A DNA stretch of 44,707 nt, from contig JAGOQF010000004.1 in the NCBI GenBank assembly GCA_017991615.1, forward strand, positions 1 to 44,707, given 5' to 3'. The notes under the pieces are model-generated. The model made no database searches. It was not told where the DNA came from and was given only the letters and a program-made list of their open reading frames with translations. The DNA comes from Candidatus Shapirobacteria bacterium (GTDB lineage: Bacteria > Patescibacteriota > Microgenomatia > UBA12405). This document shows positions 20,122-28,934 of this stretch, in pieces. Numbering within the stretch: position 1 is the stretch's first letter; each line of letters starts with the position of its first letter. A program made the position numbers and the translations under genes.

Positions 20122-21057
20122 ATGATTGAAGAAAGACGAGCCGGGTTTTCGCCGGAAAAAGAAGCTAAATTTTTAGGAAGATTGGATAGAAGTCGTCGGC
20201 GGGCAAATTTGGAACAGGAGTTAAAGACTCAGCTGGCGGAGGATTTTGGTTTGATAGAGTTTAGTTTGAAGTTTGATTTGGATGAGAGGGGGAAAATTGT
20301 GGATCGGTTGTCAGGTGAGGAAATAGTAGAATTAACGGCAAGAGGTGGAGTAGAGGAGGAAACTGAATCTGTAAAGCAAATTGAAGCCGGGTTAAAGGAA
20401 TTCCCAGAGTCGATCTGGGTTCATTTTAGTCCTAAAAATGAAAAATTGGCTTATCCAAGTGACTGTGTTGATTTTTGGAGGTATGATGGTGGAGAGATAA
20501 TTTGGAATCGGGTGGTGGTAAGAAATAACTTGGAAGAAATGAATCGAATCAGAAATTGGTTGATAGGAGAAAATAAAAAGATGACAGAGTGGGAGATATT
20601 GGCGGCACCGGTTAAGGTAGAGGGGTTAAATTTGGGAGAAATTTTTGACTTGTTGACGATGAGTAAGATTAGAAATGAAGTGACGAAGAATCAGATTGAT
20701 AGGACGGTTGAGAGATATATTCAGGAATTTGGAAATGAATTTGGAGGAGATTTGACAGTAGATAAAGATTTAATTTTTCGATTGTATTCGATTTGTTATC
20801 GAGCATTGGCGGATGAAACCGTGGTGATAGGCAGAGGAGAGATAGAAAATTATATGTATGGAAGTTTGATGGGAGTAAAAACAGAAATGAGTTTTGGTTG
20901 TGGGGCAACAACTGTGGTGGGTTCGTTTGGGGAAAAGATAGGTTATTATGTGTTGGCTAGTGGGGAAGTTAAAAAAGGAGTAATTCCGGAGGGATTTAAA
21001 GAATGTAAAAAGTGTGGCTGTTGGTATGAGGGCGACAAGTGCCCTTTTTGTTGTTAA
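20122..21057 (+). CDS. Unknown zinc-ribbon protein under cobalamin riboswitch control
   Basis: 311 aa, soluble, with no signal peptide or membrane helix. It is not recognised. The N-terminal 60 residues are charged (RRAGFSPEKEAKFLGRLDRS). A middle domain has WVHFSPKNEKLAYPSDCVDF and WRYDGGEIIWNRVVV. A helical region follows (residues about 170-250), and then MSFGCGATTVVGSFGEKIGYYV. The C-terminus is a zinc ribbon: Cys295, Cys298, Cys307 and Cys310 (ECKKCGC...DKCPFCC). The riboswitch 36 nt upstream and the neighbours nrdJ and pduO tie it to B12 use. A cobalamin-binding, delivery or B12-independent substitute role is possible but unproven. The start lacks a clear Shine-Dalgarno. Confidence 0.8.
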   Translation: MIEERRAGFSPEKEAKFLGRLDRSRRRANLEQELKTQLAEDFGLIEFSLKFDLDERGKIVDRLSGEEIVELTARGGVEEETESVKQIEAGLKEFPESIWVHFSPKNEKLAYPSDCVDFWRYDGGEIIWNRVVVRNNLEEMNRIRNWLIGENKKMTEWEILAAPVKVEGLNLGEIFDLLTMSKIRNEVTKNQIDRTVERYIQEFGNEFGGDLTVDKDLIFRLYSICYRALADETVVIGRGEIENYMYGSLMGVKTEMSFGCGATTVVGSFGEKIGYYVLASGEVKKGVIPEGFKECKKCGCWYEGDKCPFCC

Positions 21058-21118
21058 TGATATGGTTTGATGTATTATTTGAGTTTGTTTGATATATTTA
21101 TTTAAATTTAAAATAGGT

Positions 21119-21124
21119 CATAAT
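21119..21124 (+). promoter_or_regulatory. -10 box (CATAAT) six bases before the SIMPL gene ATG
   Basis: CATAAT at 21119-21124 with the ATG at 21131; leaderless geometry. It decides for 21131 over the earlier in-frame start at 21089. Confidence 0.48.
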
Positions 21125-21130
21125 AGAATT

Positions 21131-21859
21131 ATGAAAGAGAATAATAAGTTGATGTTGATAATGGTAGTACTAGTGTTAATTTTTTTACTTCCTTGGGGAA
21201 GGATAAATTGGGGTAAGGTGAGATGGATGCAGTCGGAAACAGTGACAGTGATTGGCGAGGCGAAATCGGTTCAAAAAAATCAAATAGCTACTTTTAATGC
21301 TGGGGTGGACGCGATTAATTCGGATAAAGATAAAGCGGTTGATGAGGTTAATAATAAAATGGAAGCAATTATCAAAGCGATTAAAGATTTTGGGATAGCG
21401 GAGACTGATATAAAGACGCAGAATTTGAACATTTTTCAACAAGAAGAAACTTATTATGAAGGTGGAGTTCAGAAAAATCGTAAAGGTCAGTGGCGGGTTA
21501 GTAATAGTATAGAAATTGTATTGAGAGAAGTGGACAAGGCTTCAAAATTGACTTCACTATTAACTTCAAGTGGGGCGAATAATGTTTATGGACCAAACTT
21601 TTCGTTTGATGATGTCAGTGAAGCGCAGAAAGGATTGTATGAAGCGGCGATGAAAGATGCCCGAGAAAAAGCAGAAATGTTGGTTAAGGTATCGGGGCGG
21701 AAATTGGGAAAAGTGGTAAATGTGTCTGAGAGTGGTAGCAATGGGATTTACCCAAAATATCAGGTGATGATGGAGAGTTTAGGAGGTGGGGGAGCGTTGG
21801 TGGAGCCAGGGTCAGGGACGGTTAGACAGTCGTTGGTGGTAGTGTTTGAATTAGAGTAA
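21131..21859 (+). CDS. SIMPL (DUF541) domain protein, membrane-anchored
   Basis: 242 aa from the ATG at 21131. An N-terminal membrane helix (LMLIMVVLVLIFLLPWG) is followed by an outside SIMPL domain: VTVIGEAKSVQKNQIATFN, SDKDKAVDEVNNKMEAI, DIKTQNLNIFQQEE and a C-terminal DAREKAEMLVKVSGRKLGKV. SIMPL proteins form oligomeric periplasmic or surface rings of poorly known role. A paralogue lies at 34502. Confidence 0.88.
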   Translation: MKENNKLMLIMVVLVLIFLLPWGRINWGKVRWMQSETVTVIGEAKSVQKNQIATFNAGVDAINSDKDKAVDEVNNKMEAIIKAIKDFGIAETDIKTQNLNIFQQEETYYEGGVQKNRKGQWRVSNSIEIVLREVDKASKLTSLLTSSGANNVYGPNFSFDDVSEAQKGLYEAAMKDAREKAEMLVKVSGRKLGKVVNVSESGSNGIYPKYQVMMESLGGGGALVEPGSGTVRQSLVVVFELE

Positions 21860-21976
21860 ATTAAAATAATGTAGTCAAAAAATCCTGCCATTTTTTTTGA
21901 CCTAGTTTTAGTCGATTGATTTTGAAGTGATAAGAGGCTAAATTGGGTCAGGGTTTAAAAAATTAGTGTTTTTTAG

Positions 21977-22711
21977 ATGGCAAGAGAAACAAAATTAAAA
22001 GTAACTTTGTTAAGTTTCACTCCTGATTCGGAGAAGAATGTAGTGGCGGCGATTAGACAGTGTTATAGTTCGGTGGGAGCCAAGGAAATCAAACAGAAAA
22101 CGGATAAGGAAACCAGGGAAAGACTGATCAGACAGGTGATGGCATCTGGTCACACTTCGACTCTTGAACATGCCAGTTTTACTTTTTCGATTGAAGGGGT
22201 TAGTCGGGTGACTGAGATTCAGTTGATTCGACATCGAATTGGTTGTTCTTATTCGATTCAGTCGGGGAGATATGTAAAAAGAGGTCAAGCAGAATATGTG
22301 ATTCCGCCAGCAATATTAAATGGTGACAAAAAGGTTTTAAAAAAAGTAAGACAACATTTTAAAAATACTCAGGAACTATACAATGAGTTGATTGATTTGG
22401 GGGTAAAGGCTGAAGACGCCAGATATTGTCAGCCGCAGTCATTAAAAACCAAAATAGTAATGACGATGAATGTAAGAGCCTTGTTGCATTTCTTCAATTT
22501 GCGTTGCTGTAAACGGGCTCAGTGGGAAATTCAGGCGTTGGCCAATAAAATGTTGGAGTTGGTCAAACAAAAAGCGCCAGTCATTTTTGAAAATGCGGGA
22601 GCGAGTTGTGTTTCGGAGGGAATTTGTTGGGAAGGGGGGATGAGTTGTGGTTTGTGGAAGACAATTCCTGGGGCAATGTTAAAAAGTCGAATAAAAAATG
22701 AAAAAGGGTAA
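21977..22711 (+). CDS. thyX: Flavin-dependent thymidylate synthase ThyX
   Basis: 244 aa. It makes dTMP from dUMP with methylene-folate, FAD and NADPH. The signature RHRIGCSYSIQSGRY is at residues 85-99: RHR, eight residues, then Ser96. This is one residue more than the common RHR-x7-S. STLEHASFTF (61-70) and the C-terminal RCCKRAQWEIQ are also typical. It overlaps tmk by 14 nt. Confidence 0.94.
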   Translation: MARETKLKVTLLSFTPDSEKNVVAAIRQCYSSVGAKEIKQKTDKETRERLIRQVMASGHTSTLEHASFTFSIEGVSRVTEIQLIRHRIGCSYSIQSGRYVKRGQAEYVIPPAILNGDKKVLKKVRQHFKNTQELYNELIDLGVKAEDARYCQPQSLKTKIVMTMNVRALLHFFNLRCCKRAQWEIQALANKMLELVKQKAPVIFENAGASCVSEGICWEGGMSCGLWKTIPGAMLKSRIKNEKG

Positions 22712-23303
22712 ATTTATTGTTTTTGAAGGGATTGATGGCTCGGGGAAAGGAACTCAGATGAAGATGTTGGCAAAGTATTTGAAGGATAATCGGATTGAGG
22801 CGGTGTTAACTCGGGAACATACTCGGGATTTGGCGGTGGGGAAATTAATCGAGAAAACGGTTAATAGGGAGGAGAAAATGGATCCATTGTCATTGCAATT
22901 GTGCTTTACAGCTGATAGAGTGGATCATTTTGAGAAGGTAATCAGACCGGCGTTGGATGAAGGAAAAACAGTAATTTCGGACAGGTATTACTTGTCGACG
23001 GTGGCTTATACTGATCGGGATAAAAAAGAATTGATGATGAAACTAAACGAAGCGGTGGTGCCTAAGGCAGATTTGACTTTTTTTATTGATATTTCACCGG
23101 AGGTGGCTATTGAAAGATTAACTAAAGATCGGGAGGAAAAAACTATCTTTGAAAGATATGAGAGATTGCAACAATCGAGAAAAAATTATTGGTGGGCAAT
23201 GAGGCGAATGAAGGCTAAGGTGGTAGTGATAGATGGAGGTGAGACTCCAGAAATAATTCATAAGAATATATTAAAAATCTTAAAAAGGAGGAAAATTATA
23301 TGA
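22698..23303 (+). CDS. tmk: Thymidylate kinase
   Basis: 201 aa. It phosphorylates dTMP to dTDP. P-loop EGIDGSGKGTQ at residues 10-20, dTMP-binding DRYYLSTVAY, and the lid region KDREEKTIFE. The start overlaps the end of thyX, and its UGA stop overlaps the prs start as ATGA, so the three are coupled. Confidence 0.95.
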   Translation: MKKGKFIVFEGIDGSGKGTQMKMLAKYLKDNRIEAVLTREHTRDLAVGKLIEKTVNREEKMDPLSLQLCFTADRVDHFEKVIRPALDEGKTVISDRYYLSTVAYTDRDKKELMMKLNEAVVPKADLTFFIDISPEVAIERLTKDREEKTIFERYERLQQSRKNYWWAMRRMKAKVVVIDGGETPEIIHKNILKILKRRKII

Positions 23304-24259
23304 ATAAGATTAAATTGATTGCGGGGACATCACATCCTGAGTTAGCTAAAAAGATTGCCAAAAATTTGAAAGTTGAATTAACGCCGGTAACGATCAAAAA
23401 GTTTGCTAATGGTGAAATTTATGCCAGAATTGAGGAAAAAGTGAGAGGGGAGGATGTGTTTGTATTGCAGACGATGGTGGAACCAGTGAATGATTTTGTT
23501 ATGGAGACATTGATTTTGATAGACGCATTGAGACGATCGTCGGCCAAAAGAATTAGTTTGATTTGTCCCCAACTAGCATATTCTCGTCAAGATAGGAGAG
23601 TAAGATCTCATGAACCGATTACATCTAAATTGTTGGCTAATATATTGACAGTAGCTGGGTTGAGCAGGTTGGTAACGGTGGATTTGCACGCCGATCAAAT
23701 TCAAGGGTTTTATGATATTCCAGTAGATCATTTGGTAGGATATCCGTTGTTGGCTAAAAAAATTTTGAAAGAAAAGTATAAAGATGTAGTGATTGTGTCG
23801 CCGGATATTGGGGGAGTAAAAAGGGCTAATAAATTGGCAGATTTGTTGGGGGTGACTATTGCAATTATTGATAAGGTTCGTCGGGAGCATAACAAGTGTG
23901 AAGTGGCTCATGTGGTGGGTGATGTCAAAGGAAAAACAGCAGTTTTGATTGATGATATTATCGATACTGGAGGGTCAATTTCTCAGGCGGCTAATGTGGT
24001 TAAGGAATTTGGGGCTAAGGAAGTGGTGATTTGTGCAACTCATGCTTTGCTAAGCGGTGAGGCTAAGACAGCTTTGGAAAATTGTGCGGCTTCAAAAGTT
24101 ATTTTGTTGGACTCGGTGCCGATTGCAAAGGAAAAGAGAATTAAAAAAATGGAGATTGTGTCGTTGGCGCCGCTTTTGAGTCAAATTATTTATCGGGTGC
24201 ACAAAGAAAAGTCTTTAGGAGAATTGTTTAGATGGGAAAAACAATCTAGATTATTGTAG
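23300..24259 (+). CDS. prs: Ribose-phosphate pyrophosphokinase
   Basis: 319 aa, full length. It makes PRPP from ribose-5-phosphate and ATP. Landmarks: KIKLIAGTSHPELAKKIA, FANGEIYARIEEKVRG, YSRQDRRVRSHEPIT, VDLHADQIQGFYDIPVDHL, and the PRPP-binding VLIDDIIDTGGSI. A strong Shine-Dalgarno AGGAGG (23286-23291) precedes the ATG. Confidence 0.96.
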   Translation: MNKIKLIAGTSHPELAKKIAKNLKVELTPVTIKKFANGEIYARIEEKVRGEDVFVLQTMVEPVNDFVMETLILIDALRRSSAKRISLICPQLAYSRQDRRVRSHEPITSKLLANILTVAGLSRLVTVDLHADQIQGFYDIPVDHLVGYPLLAKKILKEKYKDVVIVSPDIGGVKRANKLADLLGVTIAIIDKVRREHNKCEVAHVVGDVKGKTAVLIDDIIDTGGSISQAANVVKEFGAKEVVICATHALLSGEAKTALENCAASKVILLDSVPIAKEKRIKKMEIVSLAPLLSQIIYRVHKEKSLGELFRWEKQSRLL

Positions 24260-24278
24260 TTAAAATTTAATTTAAAAA

Positions 24279-25433
24279 ATGGATAAACAAATACAAAATT
24301 TAATTAAAAAAGAAGAGCAAAGACAGAGTAAAATGGTTCATTTGATTCCGAGTGAGAATTTTGTGTCAAAAGAAATATTGGCAGCATTGGGGAGTTGTTT
24401 GACGAATAAATATGCTGAAGGTTATCCGGGGAGGCGATATTATCAAGGTAATGATATTATAGACAAAATAGAAACTTTGGCGATTGAGAGAGGAAAGAAA
24501 CTTTTGGGGACACCTCACATGAATGTTCAACCATATTCCGGCAGTCCGGCTAACAGCGCTATTCAGATGGCATTGTTGGAGAGAGGGGATAAAATTTGTG
24601 GGTTGAAATTGTCGGCAGGGGGTCATTTGACTCATGGTCATCCCAAAATTACTTTTTCGGGGAAGTTTTTTGAGAGTGTTCAATATGATGTTGAAGCTGA
24701 CGGGCAAATTGATTATGACAAGTTGGAAAAATTAGTGATAAAAGAAAAACCAAAAATGATTATGGCGGGGACGACGGCCTATCCTTATATTTTGGATTTT
24801 AAAAGATTTGGTCAAATAGCTGATAAGGTTGGAGCTTGGTTGGTGGCTGATGTGTCGCATATTATTGGTTTGATTATCGGGGGAGCGCATCCTAGTCCGG
24901 TGCCATATGTGGATGTGATTATGAGTACAACGCATAAAAGTTTGCGAGGGCCAAGAGGGGCATTTGTGGCAGTAACCAAAAAAGGATTGAAAAAAGATGA
25001 GATGTTGGCAGCAAAGATTGATAAGGCAATATTTCCAGGGATGCAAGGTGGGCCGCATGAGAATCAAATTGCGGCTTTGGCGGTGGCATTTAAAGAAGCT
25101 GGTAGCGCTGGATTTAAGAAGTATGCTTTGCAAGTGGTTAAGAATGCCAAGGCATTAGCAGAGGCATTGAGGGAGAATGGAATTAAGGTGTATGGCACAG
25201 AAAATCATTTGATGGTGGTGGAGGTGGGATTTGAAAAAGGTAAGGAAGTGGCGGTGGAATTGGAAAAACAAGGGATAGTGGTTAATGCCAATACCGTGCC
25301 TCATGATGAAGCGGGGCCATTTAGACCGTCAGGAATCAGAATTGGGACGCCAGCAATGACGACTAAGGGGTGGAAAGAGAAAGAGTTTAAGAAGTTGGGA
25401 GAGAAAATGGCGAAAATAATTAAGAGTCTATAA
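24279..25433 (+). CDS. glyA: Serine hydroxymethyltransferase
   Basis: 384 aa, somewhat shorter than the usual 410-420. A PLP enzyme that converts serine and THF to glycine and methylene-THF, the one-carbon donor for ThyX. Landmarks: HLIPSENFVSKEI, NKYAEGYPGRRYYQG, STTHKSLRGPRG with PLP lysine Lys220, and the C-terminal RPSGIRIGTPAMTTKGW. Its final Ser-Leu-stop is written by a 9-nt repeat unit. Confidence 0.95.
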   Translation: MDKQIQNLIKKEEQRQSKMVHLIPSENFVSKEILAALGSCLTNKYAEGYPGRRYYQGNDIIDKIETLAIERGKKLLGTPHMNVQPYSGSPANSAIQMALLERGDKICGLKLSAGGHLTHGHPKITFSGKFFESVQYDVEADGQIDYDKLEKLVIKEKPKMIMAGTTAYPYILDFKRFGQIADKVGAWLVADVSHIIGLIIGGAHPSPVPYVDVIMSTTHKSLRGPRGAFVAVTKKGLKKDEMLAAKIDKAIFPGMQGGPHENQIAALAVAFKEAGSAGFKKYALQVVKNAKALAEALRENGIKVYGTENHLMVVEVGFEKGKEVAVELEKQGIVVNANTVPHDEAGPFRPSGIRIGTPAMTTKGWKEKEFKKLGEKMAKIIKSL

Positions 25434-25474
25434 AGTTCATCAAGTTGTAAGTTCGTCAAGTTTATCGAGTTGAA
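25426..25474. repeat. 9-nt repeat array overlapping the glyA stop
   Basis: AGTCTATAAAGTTCATCAAG, then AAGTTCGTC, AAGTTTATC and GAGTTG. The TAA of glyA is inside the first unit, as at ddl. Confidence 0.85.
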
Positions 25475-25564
25475 AGCTATTTTAGCTTGACAACGTTTTT
25501 GTCGTCCTCGCACCTTCGCCAGAAGGCCTCAGCGGCTTGCGGGCGAAAAAATATTGTCGGTGCT
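25475..25564. mobile_element. MITE-like element, copy 2 (about 90 bp)
   Basis: AGCTATTTTAGCTTGACAAC at the start, CTCAGCGGCTTGCGGGCGAA inside, ATATTGTCGG near the end. It is near-identical to 11840-11930 except for the middle, and again sits directly beyond a 9-nt array. Confidence 0.68.
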
Positions 25565-25578
25565 AAAATTAAGGAGAT

Positions 25579-28182
25579 TTAGGATTTGGATTTTGATTTT
25601 TTGAAAGCGAGAAAGAGGGTGGAGAGGGTGATGATGGAGCCGAGATGTTGGAAAATTTGGGGCCAAAAGATAAAATGGACTCGGTTGATGTCGAGATTGG
25701 GGGGGAGTTGCCAGGCGTTGGCCCAGTTGTCGGCCAGAGTGTGATGGGTTAAAAATATGGGTCGGAGACCTTGAAAATAAACAGCTAGCCAGTGAGGTGA
25801 GTATGATTGGGGATAAAAAAGGTATGATTGATTGGTAAAATTAGAATTTAAGGAAACAGATTGATTAAGGAGAGAATCAAGGCTGAAAGGATATATTTTG
25901 ACATAGTTGATTTGATTTTTGCTGGTAATTTCTTTGATAGGAGAGAGGTTGAGAATAATATTAATGCCGGGTTGGAAGTTATCGATTTGGTGGGCGGGGA
26001 TAATAAACCAATCGGTGGTGTCGGTAATGGATTTGCTAAGTTTGGTATCAAAATATTTATGACGGGTATTTTCGGAAACAGCGGTGATTTGGACGGGGAG
26101 ACCAGAAATGTGACGATGATTAACTTCGATAAGATAGTCAAGATTAAGTTGAGCTTGGGGAAAATTGTAGACTAGGAGAGATGAATTTTGGTTGGGAAGG
26201 GAAAGATTAAACTTGAGATTGGCGGCTTGATCTTTGTTGAAGGTGTAGGAGTATTGACGGGAGGTAAGGGTTATGGATTGATTGTTAGTAAGAACGGAAA
26301 AATTTTGGTGTGAAGGGAGGCGATTGGTAAAGAGATCAATAAAAGGATAATCGAAGTTGGCAGGAGAGGAGTTGAGATAGTGTTGGTGTCGATCAAAGGC
26401 AGGGTCGGAATAAGAAAAATCAAAAGGTAAGATAGAAACAGGTTTATTAACAACAAAGGGTTTGGTGGGGTAATTAGTTTGATAAACCGTAATTTGACCG
26501 AATTGGGCTACCTTTTGGAGTTGCTGATTTTGAGACATGTCAAAAAGAGTTTCTTGGGTGTTGATGGCGATTTGGTTGTAGATTTGATCATCAGGAAAAT
26601 AAACATTATTGTCATAAATAACGTATTCAATGGCATATTTATTAAAAATTTGATTGAGGATGTTGGGGTCGTTTTTTTGAAGAGCGGTGGTTAATTGCCA
26701 ATAATATTGTTCGTTTTTGAGATTCCAGGCGTCAAAAGCTCGATCTAAGACCGGTTGTTGGAGACCGTACCAGATGAAGCCGGAGCCGGTGATACCAAAA
26801 CGGTAATTGGTCCAACCCCAAAATGAACCTTGGGGGAGATTGGCGATTCTGGCATAGGGGTTTTTATCTTTGAAAAAAGCAAACAACTGAAAATATTCTG
26901 AGGGAATATTTTTTCTGACATCGGGGGAAAAATAATGACCGGTAAAACTGGGAAAAGAAATGACAATCAAACAAACGATAGTCAGGGTGGATATGAGAGG
27001 TTTGATTTTTGAGGAAAAAGATTCAATCAAAAAGCTCAGTAAAACGGAAAAGGTAAAGACGGTGGGAGTGACAAATTTGGTAAAAGGAGAACGGAAGATT
27101 TGATCAATTAAGCTAAACTGGCGAATAAATTGGTTGAGTTGTTGAAAAACTGGGGTTTGAGAAAGGAGAGTTAGACAGCTTAGGAAAAATAAACTAAGAA
27201 TAAGTTTATCAAATAATTTTTTGTGGGGTTTGAGAATAAGAATAATCAATCCGGCGATGACCAGTAAACCGAAAATAAAGGCAAGCGGGGTGACCAAGGG
27301 CAGGTCAAAATGTTGACGCCAAGGTTGCATAAAATAGGCTTCATTTTTGGGAAAATCAAAATAATAACTGCGAAGGAGGAGAAAGTCGCTGATTTTGCCT
27401 CTAGCAAAATTTCGCAAAAAAGTTTCTTCGTTGGACATAAAGTTGCCAATACCGGCGGTAGGATTATTAAGATTAGTAAAAAAGAAATAAGCTAGAGGCA
27501 GGAGCCAAAAGGAATTGACGAGGGCGATTTTGATTAAAACGGGAAAAGATTTGGGATGAAGAAGAAAAATCAATCCTAAAACCAGGCAGTAAACAATAAA
27601 AATTGTTTGGACATAAAAAGCGGGGATGGCAAACAAATTTAAGATTAGAAGTTTGTAAAGTTTTGAAGTGGTGGGGGAATTGAGGTAGTCGATGAGATTG
27701 AAAATCAGCCAGGGGAAAAAACCCCAAAAAGCAGAAAAAGTTTCTAGTGGTGCCCAAAAATTTTGGATGGAGCCAAAATTGAGGAGATAAAAAAGCGAGG
27801 CCACAAAGGCGGTGGATTTTTTGAAGGAAGCGACTTTAATAAGACCAAAATAAACACCGAAAGTACCCAAAAAAATCATGGCAAAGTGCCAAAGATAGCG
27901 AATAAGATTGATGGGGAGAATAAGGGTAAAGGGTAATAAAATCAGCTGGCGGATGAGATCGGTGGCGTGGGCCATACCGCCAACCAGACCAAGACCTTGG
28001 TAGGTTTGCCAGACTGACAAAAAAGAACGTTTGAGATTGATCCAGATATCAAGTTCGGGCATAAGATTGTCCCAACCGACTAGAAAGGTTTGAGGAGTGA
28101 AGTTGCGAAGACACAAGAGGAGTGTAGTCAAAGACAAAATTATCTCCCAGAGGTGGGTGACAAAAAAAGACTTAGGTCGCAT
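25579..28182 (-). CDS. Large polytopic membrane protein, GT-C/arabinofuranosyltransferase-like
   Basis: 867 aa. About eleven hydrophobic helices fill residues 10-440 (IILSLTTLLLCLRNF, LIRQLILLPFTLILPINLI and others). A large external domain (about 440-830) follows, then a last helix near 838-860 with a Lys/Ser tail. An acidic pair in the first external loop (WDNLMPELD) fits the GT-C glycosyltransferase pattern. Membrane proteins of this shape add sugars from lipid carriers to surface polymers, but the exact family is not certain. It has its own -10 box six bases before the ATG. Downstream minus-strand neighbours are repeats only. Confidence 0.68.
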   Translation of the reverse strand: MRPKSFFVTHLWEIILSLTTLLLCLRNFTPQTFLVGWDNLMPELDIWINLKRSFLSVWQTYQGLGLVGGMAHATDLIRQLILLPFTLILPINLIRYLWHFAMIFLGTFGVYFGLIKVASFKKSTAFVASLFYLLNFGSIQNFWAPLETFSAFWGFFPWLIFNLIDYLNSPTTSKLYKLLILNLFAIPAFYVQTIFIVYCLVLGLIFLLHPKSFPVLIKIALVNSFWLLPLAYFFFTNLNNPTAGIGNFMSNEETFLRNFARGKISDFLLLRSYYFDFPKNEAYFMQPWRQHFDLPLVTPLAFIFGLLVIAGLIILILKPHKKLFDKLILSLFFLSCLTLLSQTPVFQQLNQFIRQFSLIDQIFRSPFTKFVTPTVFTFSVLLSFLIESFSSKIKPLISTLTIVCLIVISFPSFTGHYFSPDVRKNIPSEYFQLFAFFKDKNPYARIANLPQGSFWGWTNYRFGITGSGFIWYGLQQPVLDRAFDAWNLKNEQYYWQLTTALQKNDPNILNQIFNKYAIEYVIYDNNVYFPDDQIYNQIAINTQETLFDMSQNQQLQKVAQFGQITVYQTNYPTKPFVVNKPVSILPFDFSYSDPAFDRHQHYLNSSPANFDYPFIDLFTNRLPSHQNFSVLTNNQSITLTSRQYSYTFNKDQAANLKFNLSLPNQNSSLLVYNFPQAQLNLDYLIEVNHRHISGLPVQITAVSENTRHKYFDTKLSKSITDTTDWFIIPAHQIDNFQPGINIILNLSPIKEITSKNQINYVKIYPFSLDSLLNQSVSLNSNFTNQSYLFYPQSYSPHWLAVYFQGLRPIFLTHHTLADNWANAWQLPPNLDINRVHFIFWPQIFQHLGSIITLSTLFLAFKKSKSKS

Positions 28183-28188
28183 TAAAAA

Positions 28189-28194
28189 ATTATA
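28189..28194 (-). promoter_or_regulatory. -10 box (TATAAT) six bases before the ATG at 28182
   Basis: On the minus strand TATAAT is followed by TTTTTA and then ATG; leaderless geometry. Confidence 0.52.
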
Positions 28195-28215
28195 CTTTGA
28201 ATCGGGACAATTATG

Positions 28216-28872
28216 TTAGTTGGTTTTGAGAGGAGGGGTAAATTTGATATTGAGATTAGTGGTAAGGTCTTCGGGAATTTGAGGAGCTAAATCCGGACTG
28301 ACTCGAAAAAAGTCTAATTGATGACGGATATCAAAGTTGCCATCTCTAATTTCATTGAAAATGCGGTTGTGAAGATCTAGATTTTGAAAAGCTTCTTGGT
28401 GGGGATGCCAAATGACTAATTCGCCATTTCTCATTTTGAATTGATAATGACCGCTGGTGAGAGTCATTAAAACTCCGTGGTTATATTTTTGATCACCTTG
28501 GCGAAGGCCGTGGGCAAAAATAACTCCAGTCATATTTTCGGGAATATTAACTGACATATCGACCCAAGTAGTCTCAACTCGTTTAAGTTCGGCGGGAGTG
28601 AGGGGTTCATTCCAAGCTTTTTGAGGAACAACTAGTCGGCGGCAAGTGAAACTAGTTCTTTCACCTAGGTAGGTGTTGAGATATTCACCTTGATCAGAAA
28701 ATGATTTTGATTTTATTCGAGCTTGAATATTGGCGGAAAATTGTTGAAGTTTAAGTTCGGTTTGGTGAGACGATCGGGAGAGGGGTTGTTCGGGAATAGC
28801 AGTAACAGGAGTAAGTAAAATACCACTGGCAACTGCAAAACTACTAATTCTACGAAGATTTTCTTTATTCAT
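28216..28872 (-). CDS. Secreted protein with an unnamed 'LVPxKAWNE' domain
   Basis: 218 aa. The N-terminus (NLRRISSFAVASGILLTPVTA) is a signal-peptide-like helix. Residues about 75-205 match the C-terminal half of the 29929-30759 product: VVPQKAWNEPLTPAELKRVE, TWVDMSVNIPENM, VIFAHGLRQGD, NGELVIWHPHQEAF and DGNFDIRHQLDFF. No known family is recognised. The two genes flank a GT2 glycosyltransferase on the same strand, suggesting a shared envelope role. Confidence 0.75.
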   Translation of the reverse strand: MNKENLRRISSFAVASGILLTPVTAIPEQPLSRSSHQTELKLQQFSANIQARIKSKSFSDQGEYLNTYLGERTSFTCRRLVVPQKAWNEPLTPAELKRVETTWVDMSVNIPENMTGVIFAHGLRQGDQKYNHGVLMTLTSGHYQFKMRNGELVIWHPHQEAFQNLDLHNRIFNEIRDGNFDIRHQLDFFRVSPDLAPQIPEDLTTNLNIKFTPPLKTN

Positions 28873-28934
28873 ATTTGATTTAAATTAGTATTCTGGGCGA
28901 TTTTACCAATAGATATTAAGAAAGTCAAAGTCAA

